From Hypomyces perniciosus (Eukaryota > Ascomycota > Sordariomycetes > Hypocreales > Hypocreaceae), in NCBI GenBank assembly GCA_008477525.1, contig SPDT01000001.1, positions 3,906,001-3,970,000 of the forward strand: a stretch of 64,000 nt of DNA, given 5' to 3'. Below the pieces are notes generated by a model that saw only the letters and a program-made list of their open reading frames with translations, did not search any database and was not told the DNA's origin. This document shows, piece by piece, positions 35,555-48,732 of this stretch. The first letter of the stretch is position 1. Each line of letters opens with the position of its first letter. Position numbers and translations under genes: made by a program.

Positions 35555-38500
35555 TCACTCGCGGACATCCATTGGCTCAATGTTCCAAATCTCTTCAGCA
35601 TACTCGTTGATGCAACGGTCACTGGTGAAGAAGCCCATGCGAGCTACGGCTGTGATGCACTTCGAGATCCATTCATCCTGGTTGCGGTAAGCCTCATCCA
35701 CCAGGTTGTGTGTGTCGATGTAGCTGCGGAAGTCATCCGACACCAAATAGTAGTCGCCGTGGGTCCGAACGGCAGCAATCATGGCGCTAAAGTCATGAGG
35801 CGTGCCAAATGTGCCCTTTTCAATTTCCTCAAAGACTTTCTCAAGGTCAGCATCGACAGTGTGGGAGCCGTAGTTGTGAGCGTGGCGCAAGTCCTCTACA
35901 TCCTCAGCCAGGTTTCCAAATAGGAAGATGTTGTTCTCTCCAATCTCGCGAGTAATCTCAATCTAGATCAATATCTGTCAGCATGTGCCGAGGTTGTTCG
36001 GGGCTTTGTCCCATAGCACTTACGTTTGCACCATCACAGGTACCGATGATGAGACCTCCGTTGAGCACAAACTTCATGTTGCTGGTACCAGACGCCCTAT
36101 TCTCTCGTTAGCCAACTCTTTGTTTACCACCTTGGTGACGCATCTTCAACATACTCAGTTCCAGCAGTGGAGATGTGCTCACTGATGTCTGATGCAGGGC
36201 AAATAATCTCAGCCTTGCTGACATTGTAGTCCTCCAAGAAAATGACCTTCAGCGTGTCGCCGATATCTTCATCATTGTTGACAACCGCACCGACGCCATT
36301 GATCAAATGAATGATTTGCTTAGCCATCCAGTACCCAGGGGCAGCCTTTCCCCCAAAAATGGAAACTCGCGGAAGCTGCTTCTTTCTCTCGGCAGGACTC
36401 ATAGCCTTGAGGGCTAGGTATCGATGAATAACACCAAAGATGTTAAGCTGCTGCCGCTTGTATTCGTGGATTCGTTTGACTTGGACGTCAAAGAGAGACG
36501 CGGGGTTGACCGTCACACCGGTCGAGCTCTGGATGTGCTTAGCTAGACGGACCTTGTTGGCATATTTGATCTCGGCCCACTCCTTGCGGAAAGCTTTGTC
36601 CTTGGCATACGCCTCCAGCTTGTTGAGGACGGTCAAGTCCTTGAGGAAGTCGTTTCCACCACACTTGGATGCAATCAGCTCTGATAACCGAGGATTGGCC
36701 TGGTGCAGCCAACGTCTAGGGGTAATGCCGTTGGTCACGTTGGTGAACTTGTCAGGGCCATATATCTCCACAAAGTCCTTGAAAATGGTTGTTTTGATCA
36801 GATCGGAGTGGAGCTCGGCCACGCCGTTGACCTTGTGCGATCCCACGATGGCCAGGAAAGCCATTCTCACCATCTTGGGCTGACCCTCTTCGATGATAGA
36901 CACTCTTCTAAGAATATCTCTATCGTTCGGGAAAGCCTTCTCTACCTTCTGCAGGAAGAACAGATTCACATCGTAAATGATCTGAAGATGTCTTGGTAAC
37001 AAGTTCTGAATCAAGCCGACAGGCCATTTCTCCAGTGCTTCCGGAAGGACGGTGTGGTTGGTATAGCCAAACTTCAAGGGCATCAGTGACACGATTTTCT
37101 AGTCGTTGGTTGAAGTACAACTTACTGTGCTGGTGACAATGTTCCACGCAACGTCCCATTCAAGGCCCTCGATGTCTAGAAGGATACGCTGCAACTCAAC
37201 GATAGCAAGCGTGGGGTGAGTGTCATTGAGCTGAATGGCGACTTGATCGGGGAACTCGCTCCAGGGGCGCTTTGACTTCTTGAAGCGGCGGACAATATCA
37301 TACAGTGATGCTGCTACCCAGAAGTATTGCTGCTTCAATCGCAGCTCCTTGCCTCGCTCTAGATTGTCGTTGGGATACAGCACGGCACTGATGGTCTCGG
37401 CGCGTTGCTGCTCGGCGACTGAGCTCTCGTAGTCGCCACTGTTGAACTTTTGAAAGTCGAACTCGCCACCTGAAGCTTTGCTCGACCAAAGTCGCAGGTT
37501 GTTTGTTGTTGGGGTGTCATAACCCGGGATGGGCACATCATAGGCCACGGCTTGTACAATTTCGCCTCCTTGCCAGACAGCCTCAGTCTTGCCATCGTCT
37601 TTGACATGCTTAGTGACTTGGCCATAAAATTGAATCTAGCTTTCGGTGAGCTTCAGCAGTAAAAAAAGCAAAGGCCAGTTCAGCATCTTACATCGACCGT
37701 GACATCATGACGGGGAAACTCCCAGGGATTGAAGTCCAGCCAGTAGTCAGGAACCTCAACCTGATAACCGTCAATAATCTCCTGTTTGAAGATTCCGTAT
37801 CGATACCGAAGACCGTAACCCCAGGCAGGGTAATTGAGGGAAGCCAAGCTATCAAGGAAGCAGGCGGCTAACCGACCCAAGCCGCCGTTGCCCAGGGCCG
37901 CATCGTGCTCCTGGGTGATGATGTCCTCGATTCGGAAACCAAGCTCGGAAAGACCAGCTACGCTCGCCAAGTTAGTATATCGCGGCGCATAAGATAACAC
38001 CGCGAGACGGCGAGCTGTCCTTACCCTTGGCAACATCTCTGAGCCCCACGTTCAGCATAGCGTTGTCCAGCGCTCTGCCCATCAGGAATTCCAGGCTGAG
38101 GTAGTAAACACGCTTGGGGTCGCGGAACGTCTGGCGTTGCTGAGTCTTGTTCCAGTCGGTGATGAGGCGATCACGGAAGGCCAGACTCGTAGCAGAGTAT
38201 GCGGCAGTCTCGTCGCAGTTGAACATACTGCGAGCCAGCGTGGTTTCGACATGGCGGACAACCTCCTTCTCGAACCCAGTTTTGTCGTTGAAGTTCTGGA
38301 CCTGGTTTCGCTTCCATGCCTCGCGCTGGGGCTCGGGAATTGAAGCTAAATAGGACAGCAGTCAGCATTGATTATGCAAGTAGTACTCGGTATATACATA
38401 GCCGTCACGACTTGCGGCTAATTGTAGACAAACGACACTGGCCAGTGGATAAAATGCTGTTGTGCAGCCGCTTGGCTGCAGGAGGCGCTGCAAGTAGCAT

Positions 38501-38782
38501 TGCATCATGAACCCCGCAGAGGGGGGAGCTCTCTCCCCACCACAGCAACGGGTCGCTTATCGAACCAGCTTCACCAAGGACGCAGCTATGTGCCAGGAAC
38601 TAAAGCAAGGAGGTGGAATGCATACCTTCAACACTCTTGATTTCCCCAGCACCAAAGCCAGTGAAGGTTCTCTTGTGCTTGGGACGAGAGATACCCGCGG
38701 GGCCAACGGAGCCCTGGATGTCCACTATGGGAGCTGATGTGGAGGGGCGCCGCTCCCGCGTGGGCAGTCGATCAGTGGACAT
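35555..38782 (-). CDS. gph1: Glycogen phosphorylase
   Basis: Seven exons: 38782-38626, 38345-38025, 37957-37692, 37635-37126, 37071-36155, 36096-36024 and 35962-35555, for 883 residues. All introns are GT-AG and in phase; the first is 280 nt, the others 54-67. Conserved segments appear in order: [75 protein letters not shown] and [15 protein letters not shown], where the lysine (about 732) binds pyridoxal phosphate. The enzyme releases glucose-1-phosphate from glycogen in the cytosol. The fourth intron (37125-37072) uses a TTGAAG acceptor; an upstream in-frame AG would leave only 27 nt, so the downstream one is chosen. The N-terminal 50 residues are Ser/Thr/Arg-rich and could be a regulatory phosphorylation tail. 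Confidence 0.97.
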
Positions 38783-40496
38783 GATGGATTGGAACTGCTA
38801 ATGTCTGGGGTGAGCCGGGCGGTTGTAGGTGCTGAAAGTAAAGTTGGATTCCAGGGATTTGTTTAAACGAAGGATAATTGAGAGAGAGAAAATATCGAGA
38901 AGAGTAGACATGGAGAGGGGGGAGAAGGGGAGGAAGATGAGGCCAGACAGCAAGGAACGTACCTGAACTCACTCCGGAGTAATCAAAGCTATGGTGGGGT
39001 AACAGCAGTTGCGGGGTTGCAGAGCTCCAGCTTCGCTTGACTGAGAGCAGCCCGAGTTAGAGTTAGAGGCGAGACAGTCGTGGAGGAAAGTCCCAAAGAC
39101 TGAACTGGTCTGGCAAACAAAAGATAGAAGAAAGGGGAGAGGAGGAGGAGAAGGGAAGGACCAGGAGAAGAGAATAGAAGAGGAGAGGAGAGGAGAGGAG
39201 AGGAGAGGAGAGAGGGGAATGGCAGGAAATAGCTGATGAGCTGATGTTGCATCCATCATGTATGTGTACTACGCGCTCCCTCCGAGCAACGAGTCAATAA
39301 GATCCGTTCTCTCGCCACCCGCCCATCCATACAAGCTTCGACGGTGGAGGCATATTTAGATTGACGGCAGCATGACACAGCCATGAGATTTGCTACCCAA
39401 AGACTCGAGCCCAAACGCAATACTCCGAATGTCCGTCCCTCCTGCTTTTGGCCTCAATTCGCCATTTGGACCGCCAGAAATGATCACTCAAGATGGATTT
39501 CCAATGCTGCAACGCAACGCAACGCAAAGAGACCTGACAGCATCCCGAGGCCGTTCTTAGTGACCCAACCTTGCCTGTGATCGAGACGTTGTACCAGGCA
39601 CAGGAGCCCTGGCCTGAGCTGCATCACACCACCCACTTACGACCTGAGCCTGACTGCGGGGTTAGGACTTACTCGCAGTAGTAGTAATTGTAGTATGAGT
39701 ACTCCGTAGTAGGCTCCATATTCTGGACCCGCATGCTCTGTTCAACAGCAATGGGAAATTGAATCGAATTGGCGCTTTCTAAACGTCTCATCTCATTCGT
39801 CTTGGTGCGCATAGGCATGGCGCCTTGCCGAGCTATTTGAACACTACATCTTGCCTCATACTAGTATCGCTAGACTCCAAAGACAGGAGCACCATCAGAC
39901 CATCCCATACACTCCAAATCCATCCACTTGTTCGACAATACGGCCCAGAGCCGTCAACAGCCGTCTGGTCTGGTGCCCCCCCCTTAGATACACAATGGTA
40001 TCCAACTGTCATCCTTCAAGCTTCATGTCCCCGCTCCCAAACCCCCAAAACAGAAAAAAAATTATCATATAAACCGTTTCGTCATTCAGCTCCGTCTCAA
40101 GACACGATCCGGAGATGGCTCTTCTGTTTCAGCCCCCGCCTGTACTTGCCGTTGCAGATCTACTCCGTAGTCCCAGTCATGAACGAACCCAGGTAAACCA
40201 CAGAATGGGGATAACCACGCCCTGCTGAGTGTTGAGAAAAAAAAAGGAGAAAAGAATCTCCTCCAAAAATAGAATGCTTCGGCAGAGCGCATGTGCCGAA
40301 ATTGAGCCTCGAGGGCAGTTTGCCGTGTCGTAAAATAGATTAGAAGAGTCGCTCGTGCAGGTTGCAGCATGAAGGGGAGATGAGTGAAAACCAGATCAAC
40401 GTCGCCTCGCACCCGAAACTCCGTATAATGCTCTACACGCCAAGGCCCCCTCATGACGGCTGATAAACGTCAATCGATGGTGGGAATAGACCCATT
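38783..40496. other. Promoter region of glycogen phosphorylase and 3' flank of the G-alpha gene
   Basis: The GAGAG repeats at 39121-39216 are a pyrimidine tract on the phosphorylase coding strand. A GTACGT at about 38963-38958 and an AG about 17 bp before the phosphorylase ATG could mark a 5' UTR intron. No protein gene was recognised in 39260-40496. Confidence 0.45.
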
Positions 40497-41855
40497 TCAT
40501 AGAATACCCGAATCCTTAAGCGCGTTATTCAGAATCGTCTCCTTAACAGCTGCGAAAACGAGCCGGATGTTTGACGTGTCAGTGGCTTGGGTCAGGCTAT
40601 AGAAGAACTGTTAGACAATTGCCAGCGACTACATACTCCACAAGGCTTCACTCACTGAGGGTATAAGTTCAAGTGTGCCCTGTTGACCTGGTTGAAACGC
40701 CACAGTAGATACTTGGCAGCTTTGTTGACGTCGTTCCCTCCAGAGTAGTCCGGGAAATAGTTGGCGAGAGGTGACCTGCTCAGTTTGTGTTTGAAGATGT
40801 CCACCTTGTTCAGGAACAAGATGATGCTTGTTCTCATGAACCATCGCGAATTCACAACAGAGTCAAACAGCAACAAACTCTCCATCATGCGGTTCTGCAT
40901 ATGGCATGCAAGTCAGATTTTCGCCTCTACCAACCGAGGGGGTTCCAAAGTCCAAGCTTACCTGACTGCTCTCCTCCAGCAGAACTTGATCGTACTCGCT
41001 CAGCGCAACGCAGAAAATGATTGACGTAACGTTTTCGAAGCAATGTATCCATTTCTTTCTTTCGCTTCTCTGCCCTCCCACATCAAACATACTGGGCAAT
41101 GTCAGTAAACTGCCGTGATTCAATTCCAAGTTGCGGAGCGTACTGGATGCTGAGCTGGCCCATTTGAAACCGTGTTTCGTATATACCAGTGGTCTTTGTT
41201 CGTGCCCGCAGCACGTCCATCTCGTTGGGTAAGTAGTCGGGGGCCACAATGCGGATCGCCTCCTGGAAGAAGCTAGAAAGAAATTTGATTAGATCGGAAC
41301 GCCAAGATGTAGTTGGGGACTTACTATTCCGCCGAATCCATCAGGTAGAATTCTGTTTGATGCTCCATCAACTGGTCTCTCGCCGGATCAGTCCATATGG
41401 CTTGCACGGCAACACCAACTTGCGGGTCGATGTGCGCCTGCGGGCCTGACTCTGTCTGGTACTCCACCAAGAACTCAGCATGCATCCTGTTCTCCTCCTC
41501 TTGCAATTCGATGTCGAACTGCTGCATTGCGGTGATGACAGCCTTGGCGCATTCGACCAAATTCTTGAAGACTGTGGGCCGGTAGTTGTACAATTCATCT
41601 TCCGAGTATCCTTTCAGGTGGATTATTTTCATTTGCTTGACAATTGTGGACTTGCCACTTTCGCCAGAACCTGGCAAAGTAAATGAGCGACTGCGATGCT
41701 GATTGTGATGCATCTTGTCAAGAAAACCTACCTAGCAGCAAGATCTTGCATTCTTTCCGTAACCTCTTTGAATCCTCCTCTAGAAGCCTGTCGATGGCCT
41801 GGCTCTTCTTCTTCTGTTCCACCTCGTCATTGTTGGAGCTCATGCAGGCGCCCAT
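40497..41855 (-). CDS. gna-3: Heterotrimeric G-protein alpha subunit, fungal class III
   Basis: Six exons: 41855-41732, 41670-41325, 41272-41144, 41091-40962, 40894-40656 and 40596-40497, for 355 residues. Introns are 52-67 nt, GT-AG and in phase. It starts MGACMSS, giving Gly2 for myristoylation and Cys4 for palmitoylation. Nucleotide-binding motifs are in place: GSGESGKS (42-49), catalytic Arg181 in RTKTTG, DVGGQ with Gln207, and NKVD. The C-terminus is ALKDSGIL, lacking the Cys at position -4 that marks Gi-like class I, which with the N-terminal sequence assigns class III (GNA-3/MAGA/TGA3/GanB). These subunits drive the cAMP pathway, nutrient sensing and conidiation or germination control. 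Confidence 0.96.
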
Positions 41856-44800
41856 GTTGGGCGATCTGGCACGGGTTGGGGGCTAGGAACTTGTCGGGGT
41901 CTTCCTGAAGGGTCGCGATGACGCCAATTACTGGCGCATGATCGTGTTCTGACGATGATAGCCGCAGGAATGATGATGTTTTGAGAGAACAGAAGCAGTC
42001 GGCACAGCGAGCAGTCGGCAGAGTCGTCAAAGTCGTCAATGGGGATCGGTGATGAGCGGTCCGTCCGGCAGAAGCTGACTGACAGTAACAGCAACAGCAA
42101 AGGAAGAAGGGAAAGATGTCGGAGACGTCAGCGCAACAGCAGCACCCGCTGGGACAGTCGCGGCAGAAGATGGGATGAAGAGAAGGTCGAGGTTATAGGC
42201 AGCGTAGTCGAGGCCCGAGCCAAGAGCGGCACGACGGAGCGAGGATTCGGCGCGCTGTGACAGCCTCGTGGACGATGAGGAGTTTGGTTTGTTCTTTGGC
42301 GCTGGATTGCCGAGAGGTGGGAGAGCTGGGGCTAGCCTGAAGGTTGGTGCACGAGTACGAGACTATAGTACTCGTACCTACGAGTGCTGATGCTGCTAGT
42401 TCAGGTTCAGGCGTGTGCGCGAGTGTTACTACCAGTACTCCCCCCCGTAATGGGGCCGGAAATGGCTGGGGGTAGTTATGGTATGGGGTGGTAGTACATA
42501 AAAATGATGACAGGTTGAGCGGAGGAGTGGCACCAATTGGCATCGCGCGGCGGCGGCGGTGATTTTTTTGGAGTGGAGGTGAGAGCCTGGACCCCCGGTC
42601 CTGTCTCAACGTCAATGGGTTTAGTCCTCCGTCCGTATGAATGAATCCGTCTGGCTGTCTGTGTGTCAGTCAGTCAGTCTGTCTGTCTGTCTGTCTCCCT
42701 ACTGTACTCGTAGTAGTATGTACCTACTCGTATGTACGAAGTACGAGAGTCCTCATCCCCTCAGCCTGATGCGAGGTGACACAGGCGCAGTGCAGGTTGC
42801 AGCACGAGGCAGACAGCAACGCAAGCAGAAAAAGGCTCACTCAATGTTTGTTGTACATATTATGTACCTACCTACGCATGGCCGCTGACGAAAAAAGGCC
42901 CAAAAAAAGAGGAGCGGAGAGAGAAAAGAAACGGCGTTGAAATCCGATGCACGCACATACAGATATGTGGATGTATGTATGTAGTATATACATGGCTCCA
43001 TACATTAGTAGCAGTTAGTACTTCGTAGTAGTAGTCGTAGTATGTACGGAGTACTGCCTGTTGACCAGGCCAGGGATGTATGGACATAGCAAGCAAGCGC
43101 TCATGGTTTGTGAAGATGCGAGGTGGATCAGTGCTTTCACATCACCCTCCTTAGTGGGCTACCATGGCTCTGTGCGCATTCCTCCCGCATCGGAGCAAGT
43201 ATCCGTCTATCTACGAGTACGAAGTACTCTGCACGGAGTATGCAGTGCTGGTAGGCCAGGTACTTGCAGGTATTAGTATCCTCCATTCATCCACTATTTA
43301 TATATTTGTTTTGCTTACCTATGAATTGATGCATCACATTGGAGATCTTCTTGCTCCGTCACTCCGTGCGCTCAGAACACCTCGCATTGAAGCAAGTCTC
43401 CCCAATGTCTCAACTCAACTGTCCGCTGGGGATCCGGGCGGCAAACCGCGCCCAGACAGATTTGGCCCCAGGGCGCTGTTGTGTTTGATACATGCATGCC
43501 TTCGTCCAGTTCTTTGTCACAAATGGATGCCCTCTTCATAGCCGAAATTCCCCTACGCCTTATTACCTACGAGTATGTACCTTTCCTCCAGCGGTTCATC
43601 GTGGCTCAGTGATTTGATAATGCCCCGGTTCGCCTCAGCAAAGCATCCTCGTCAGCCTTGATTCGAGAGGCCATTAGGCTTCGCTAAGAACGCACCCTGG
43701 GCCCACTATCCCAGCGCCCCTGGCAGAGAGGCTTTTGCCGTGCAATAGGTCCCTGGATGATTCACACTGTTAGCGTTGCTTTGTACTCCTCCGTACGAAG
43801 TACTCTTACGAGTAAGTTGGAGGCCCTTCTTCATTCCTACCATGACAAACTATTCCGCTTTTCATTTTCAAATAAGAAACTTGTAGATAGTACTCCGTAC
43901 TTCGTAATCGAGGATTCTATGCTACATATGTATTTCCTTTTTCCTTGTTCAGGCAGACACTTATCTAGCAAGCGGGTGGGTATTGCTGTCGTGTCTCCAT
44001 CTAAAGCCAAGTCGCTCCCAGCTAACAGAGTGTGGTATCGGGGCCCCATGCTCACCGCGAACCTGAGCCCTTCTCACCATCTCTCACCTCTCGATTGCAT
44101 AGGAGTGTTATTGCTAATAATACTCCGTACATACTACAAAGTAGTACGAGTGGGTATGCATCCGACTAGTTCGGCTACCAACCATGTGGTGTCCCCTTGG
44201 CAAGGTGAAGACAGACAGGCTTCTTCGGGATGCCTGGTCCATGCCGATGTCTCTCAATGATGCACTCCGCAATCACAATCTAACAAACACATCAGCTTGA
44301 AATTCCCAACTCTCTCATATCTCAATTTCCGGAGTAGATACTCCGTATTGATCTCATTGGGGAATGAAATCGCGAACCTGGCTCCCTTATCGCACAGATC
44401 GTACTCCGTAGTCTCGTCAGAACTGCAAACCCCCCTTGTGAAACCTCCGCATCTCTCACGGCTAGCTTCGATGTTTAGCCCATTTTACAAATCAAGTCTT
44501 TTGTTGATCATCCTTTTCTTCACACCAGCGCGACAATTGATGGAATCCCATTTCTCAGGAGGATGAGCTTTTAGTCTTATAATAACCCTTGTCTCGCCGC
44601 CACGAGACGCACCGGCTAGTTGGCTTGTTATTAGTGGACTCGCCGATCTCAAGGGCCGGTGCGACGCTGCTGGATCGCACTTGGTTGAGAGGCAAAGAGG
44701 GCTTGCAACTGGTGGCTTGGTTTGGAGGCCGAAACGCAACCCCAGGCCAAACGAGTGGTCGGATCACCAAGCCCAGGCAGGGAATACACGTGGTTCATTC

Positions 44801-47800
44801 GGGCCATGGCTTCCCCCAATTTACCAACGTCGTCCAACCAGATTCAACCATCTCTCGATGCTTTTGTGCCTCATCATGCGCGCTCAACGTTTGCCGCATG
44901 AGACTGCGCATGATCGGCTACTGGAAGGAAGTAATTGGTCCCAGGCAAGGGAGACGGGCAAAGCTGAATCTCGCAGTAATTACGGAGTACTTTGTACTGT
45001 CCCCCGACATTTTATTGAGGAACGGACGACACAAGCAAGCAAGCATTTACTCCAATGCCGCGGTTTCGGGGACAAACATGCTTCGTACCGACATCACCCT
45101 ACATGCTCACTCATACGTGGGATTGTTCCAGAATTACCGGCCGTCTGTGCCAGACGTTTGCCAGCAGTTTGTGAACTGAGAATGCCAGGTGAACTCCAGC
45201 TGCGAAGTACTACATACAGGACAGGCCTTGGCGGGTCTGATGTCGTAGACGCCTTCATAGCCAGCGGGACTGGCCGCAATAAGTTTGCTTCATCCTCCCA
45301 AAAAGCCCATCAATGATAATCCTCTGACAAGGTATTCGGGATCCGAAAATGTACTTGGTTCCTTGCTATTACCTGCTAATATTGGTAAATTTCCTTATAC
45401 CTTAACGTAATGAAGCAAGGCGCTCCGTGATGCTCACCCGCCCCAAGAAATTAGGCTGTGTGTATTTTGTGGTGATGAGACGCCGCCTCACCCCGTAGTA
45501 ATAAGCTCTACTCTAATGGTCTAAGTGTAGCGGTAGCATGGAGTAGAAAGTGGACACCTCTGCCGTGATCATAAGGGTACTACTCTGCCACGTGCCGTGA
45601 TGCCTTCTTCGTTCAAGCCACATAACTCAACATTATCCGTCATCAGTATCAGCAGAATATTAGATGACAGCTCATTCACAAATGGACGGTAAAGCCAATC
45701 CTCTCGGACCGGCGCGTTACCTCTATCCTCTAAAAGACTAGAGCTCCTATGGAGTAACACTAACCTAGAACAACGAGCAGATCAGACCGAACAAACCTCC
45801 GTATTATTCCATGTACTAGGCTGAGTCATTTAATACCAAAGAGCCGGTTAAGAATGACTCCAAAGCATAGATCGGACGTTTGTACCGTTGAAACCTGATG
45901 AAACGCGGCGCCGCGGACTGGTGATTAAGTTAGTGGCATCTTTCTAATAGTTGACGGTCTTTGCAAATGGCTGCTCATATGTACGGAATACGGTGTTAAT
46001 GACATGTTTCTTTTTTTTTCGGCGTTTATACTATGAATCGGTAAATAGCATTGCCACTACGGAGTACTACTCGTAGTGACAATAATACTCCGTGATAATA
46101 CTACTACTGCTACTAGTAGTGCAGTCACGGAGTAATATTACCATGTTTGATATACGAACTGTACTGAAATGCCGATTCCCTCCCTGGAGATTTCGAGTCT
46201 GTGCTTACCCTAACGGTTGCGGCTGAATGCGGTTCCAATTATGGACATGTTTGCTCGCGGAACCTAGCCTTGTTTCATATTTCTACAACACAAACCGCAG
46301 CGGTTCGAGCAGGCGTTCGTTTTGTTTGCCCATGTAATAATAATATCTCACTTTATGACCCTTTCTGGACGCGTCTCGAACATTTAGAGAATCCTCCATT
46401 CTTTGGGGGCCAGTACTATACTTCTATAGCCCCCAACGCCTCAAACCATTGCCGCGTTGAGATGCATCTTTCATTACCGCCTTTTGGGTATACGAGATGT
46501 TTGCAGGCCTCGGTCCTGTTTGCTTGCTGTAGCTAGCATCAGCTCTCACCTAGGTCAAGATTCCATTTTGCCAATTGACAATGCTGTTGATTATGGATTA
46601 ATAATGGTCACGAAAATTTGGCATGATAGTTTGGTGTACAAAGTACGGGTAATCGACCCCATGTAATACAATCCAGGGTATCAGGCATCTCCATCTTGCT
46701 GCAGCCTACCCTATGTATCTCACCAAACACATGGTCTGTGTTGGGATATTTGAGTAGCATGTAGTGCTTCGTACTATAAAGTCCCATGCGTCACACCGCG
46801 TGAGGAAAATGATCCCGGACGGGTAGTTACAGTCGAGGTATTTGGTCCATGTGGTGTCTCTGCCGCGGCTAGTCGTCCAAAGACGTTTCATGCGAACTCT
46901 GTGCACGAGTCCTCGAGAGCACAAGCCCACGAGGCGGCTTATTGCATGGACTGACGAGGCGAGGCATCTAAACTTGTATGAAGTGCGAAGTACCCGTAGT
47001 TTATATTGCGATTGTGATACACATGGTACTCCTCGATGAGAAATCACATCAAGTTACCACCAGCCTCATCTAGGTGAATGTTGCCTTATCCTCGGTGTCA
47101 TACTGATACCGCATAGATACGTACTTGCATGGTGGTGTAGTGGACCGGGAGGGATCGGCACTCATTGAATCGCCATGGATTCTGCAGAGAGTACGAAGTA
47201 GCATCTTTCTGGACGCAGAAGCCATCGCATCGGCCAAGACTGGAGAAGAGGGGATTTGCGGCATCTGCACCAGGACATCATATCACAGCACAGCGAGTGA
47301 GCCTCACAGACCGGATCCGGGAGGTTGGGACAGGACAGCTCGCACAGAGAAGCCACGCTACAACAGAAGATCTACGAAGTAACACACATACTCCGTACAT
47401 AAAAAAGACTTTGCCTAGCCACAAGCGCCCAGAAAATAGCGTGGCCCGAAAGAAAAAAATGTGCATGTTTATGCTCTGGTGGCCTCTCGGCATTGGGTTC
47501 GCTGGGTGTCAGTAAAGGAGGGTCCAATGCAATGCAAGACACGCTGGCAGTGACCCTCAAAGTGGGCGAATCCTTGCACAGCTAGCTGCAAGGCCTGAAG
47601 ATCGAGCCGGATAAGGGAGAGTTAAGCGGCAAAGATGGATTGTGTGTGTGTTGACGTGGAACCTGACAACACCAGTCAGTCTTGTTATTGTTTCTCGTTT
47701 CTGTTCTTCTTTGTCATTTGTTCCAAGACCTCCAAGGATGCCAAGCCTAGAAGGCGCACGCACGGTACGCCGACTTTGACCAGGCCTTTTCCACTCTTTC

Positions 47801-48732
47801 AAGCCTCACTCTCGTTAGATGCTGCAATACGTATGAGACTGTCCACGTGATGAAGTTGTATCGTTAGGGAGAAGAGCAAACCAGAGAGTCTGCATGGCGG
47901 GGCAGAATTATTATGCTGCTATTTTTTTTTTGAGATAAAATACCATCACGAGTTTTAGTCTCCATACGAAGTAGGATTACTAGCAGCTTCTTGGTGGTGG
48001 TGGTGGTGGGACAATTGGACAGTTAGACAATTTCAGCGCTTCCGTTTTTGTCTGGCGGGCCATACCGCCATAACCTAAACTCTCTTCTCACCAACCAGAT
48101 AAGACATCAACTTGCTGCCATTCTGGTTCGCGGCCATTGCTGCCACTATATCACAGCGGCCCAGTCGCCTCTCCCTTTGGACTTAATCATCCTGCCACTC
48201 TGTTGAATTCATCTCATCATAATAAACGCCCTCCAATCCAATTCTTCTCGGCATTCCGCCATCCTCCCACCCCCCTGTCTGGACTGCAAGGGATTCCCCC
48301 GCCAGATTGCCAATTCACCTTGCAGACGACGAGCCACCACCGATGAATTGGCCGCGACCTGGAGGGAACGCCTGAAGATTTGGTCCCCCTTGACTGCCTC
48401 CCAGGTCGATTCAAGCGGCTACACACATCGGCTTTTGCGTGGTGAGCTCGAGCCAGGACGAAGTCAACAAGAGCATACAATCGAGTCCGCCTTTTGCCCC
48501 AACTGCCACCAAGAAGTGCTCCGGCGTCGATTACTCCAGCTACCGTTTCTCCCCTGAACTGCGACAAGTTTCGAAACAACCGCTCGCCCAAGAAGCGGTC
48601 TAATATACGAGTGCAAAACAGAAGCGAAGCAGGGAGAGAGCCTGGAAGCGCATGGCCCCGTTATAGCGGCGCTGAGCTGTGGGAATTCTTCGGCAGGCTT
48701 ACATACATACTACACACATCGGAAGCGACAGC
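41856..48732. other. Gene-free spacer of 6.9 kb rich in GTAC motifs
   Basis: The longest stretch without a supportable gene in the window. It contains many GTAC-NNN-GTAC motifs (for example 43793-43803 and 43890-43900), a GTCA/GTCT simple repeat (42667-42697), an inverted repeat (46086-46134) and a GGT run (47991-48009). Two overlapping open frames at 44589-45316 have no recognisable feature and stay uncalled. The last 600 bp probably form the promoter and 5' UTR of AVL9. Confidence 0.55.
46086..46134. repeat. Inverted repeat with TACTCCGTGA arms
   Basis: The left arm TACTCCGTGA at 46086-46095 is matched exactly by TCACGGAGTA at 46125-46134. The 29 bp between are themselves partly self-complementary (CTACTAGTAG), so a compact hairpin is possible. 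The arms are a variant of the dispersed TACTCCGTAC motif. Confidence 0.75.

Noticed and set aside
37090..37125. Alternative acceptor for glycogen phosphorylase intron 4
   Set aside because: Using the CTAG at about 37098 keeps the frame but leaves a 27-nt intron, too short to splice; the downstream AAG gives 54 nt and the conserved [15 protein letters not shown] join.
40086..40454. Minus-strand 122-codon frame downstream of the G-alpha gene
   Set aside because: It has no family resemblance, and the aromatic-rich translation of A/T-rich runs looks like non-coding DNA in the G-alpha 3' flank.
44589..45316. Two overlapping plus-strand open frames of about 196 and 211 codons
   Set aside because: They overlap in different frames, share no recognisable motif, contain no plausible splice structure and lie in the motif-rich spacer. 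Low-complexity GC content of the stretch explains the lack of stops.
47130..47200. tRNA-like start GGTGGTGTAGTGG
   Set aside because: Only an A-box-like word is present; no matching B box, anticodon arm or acceptor stem follows at the right distance.
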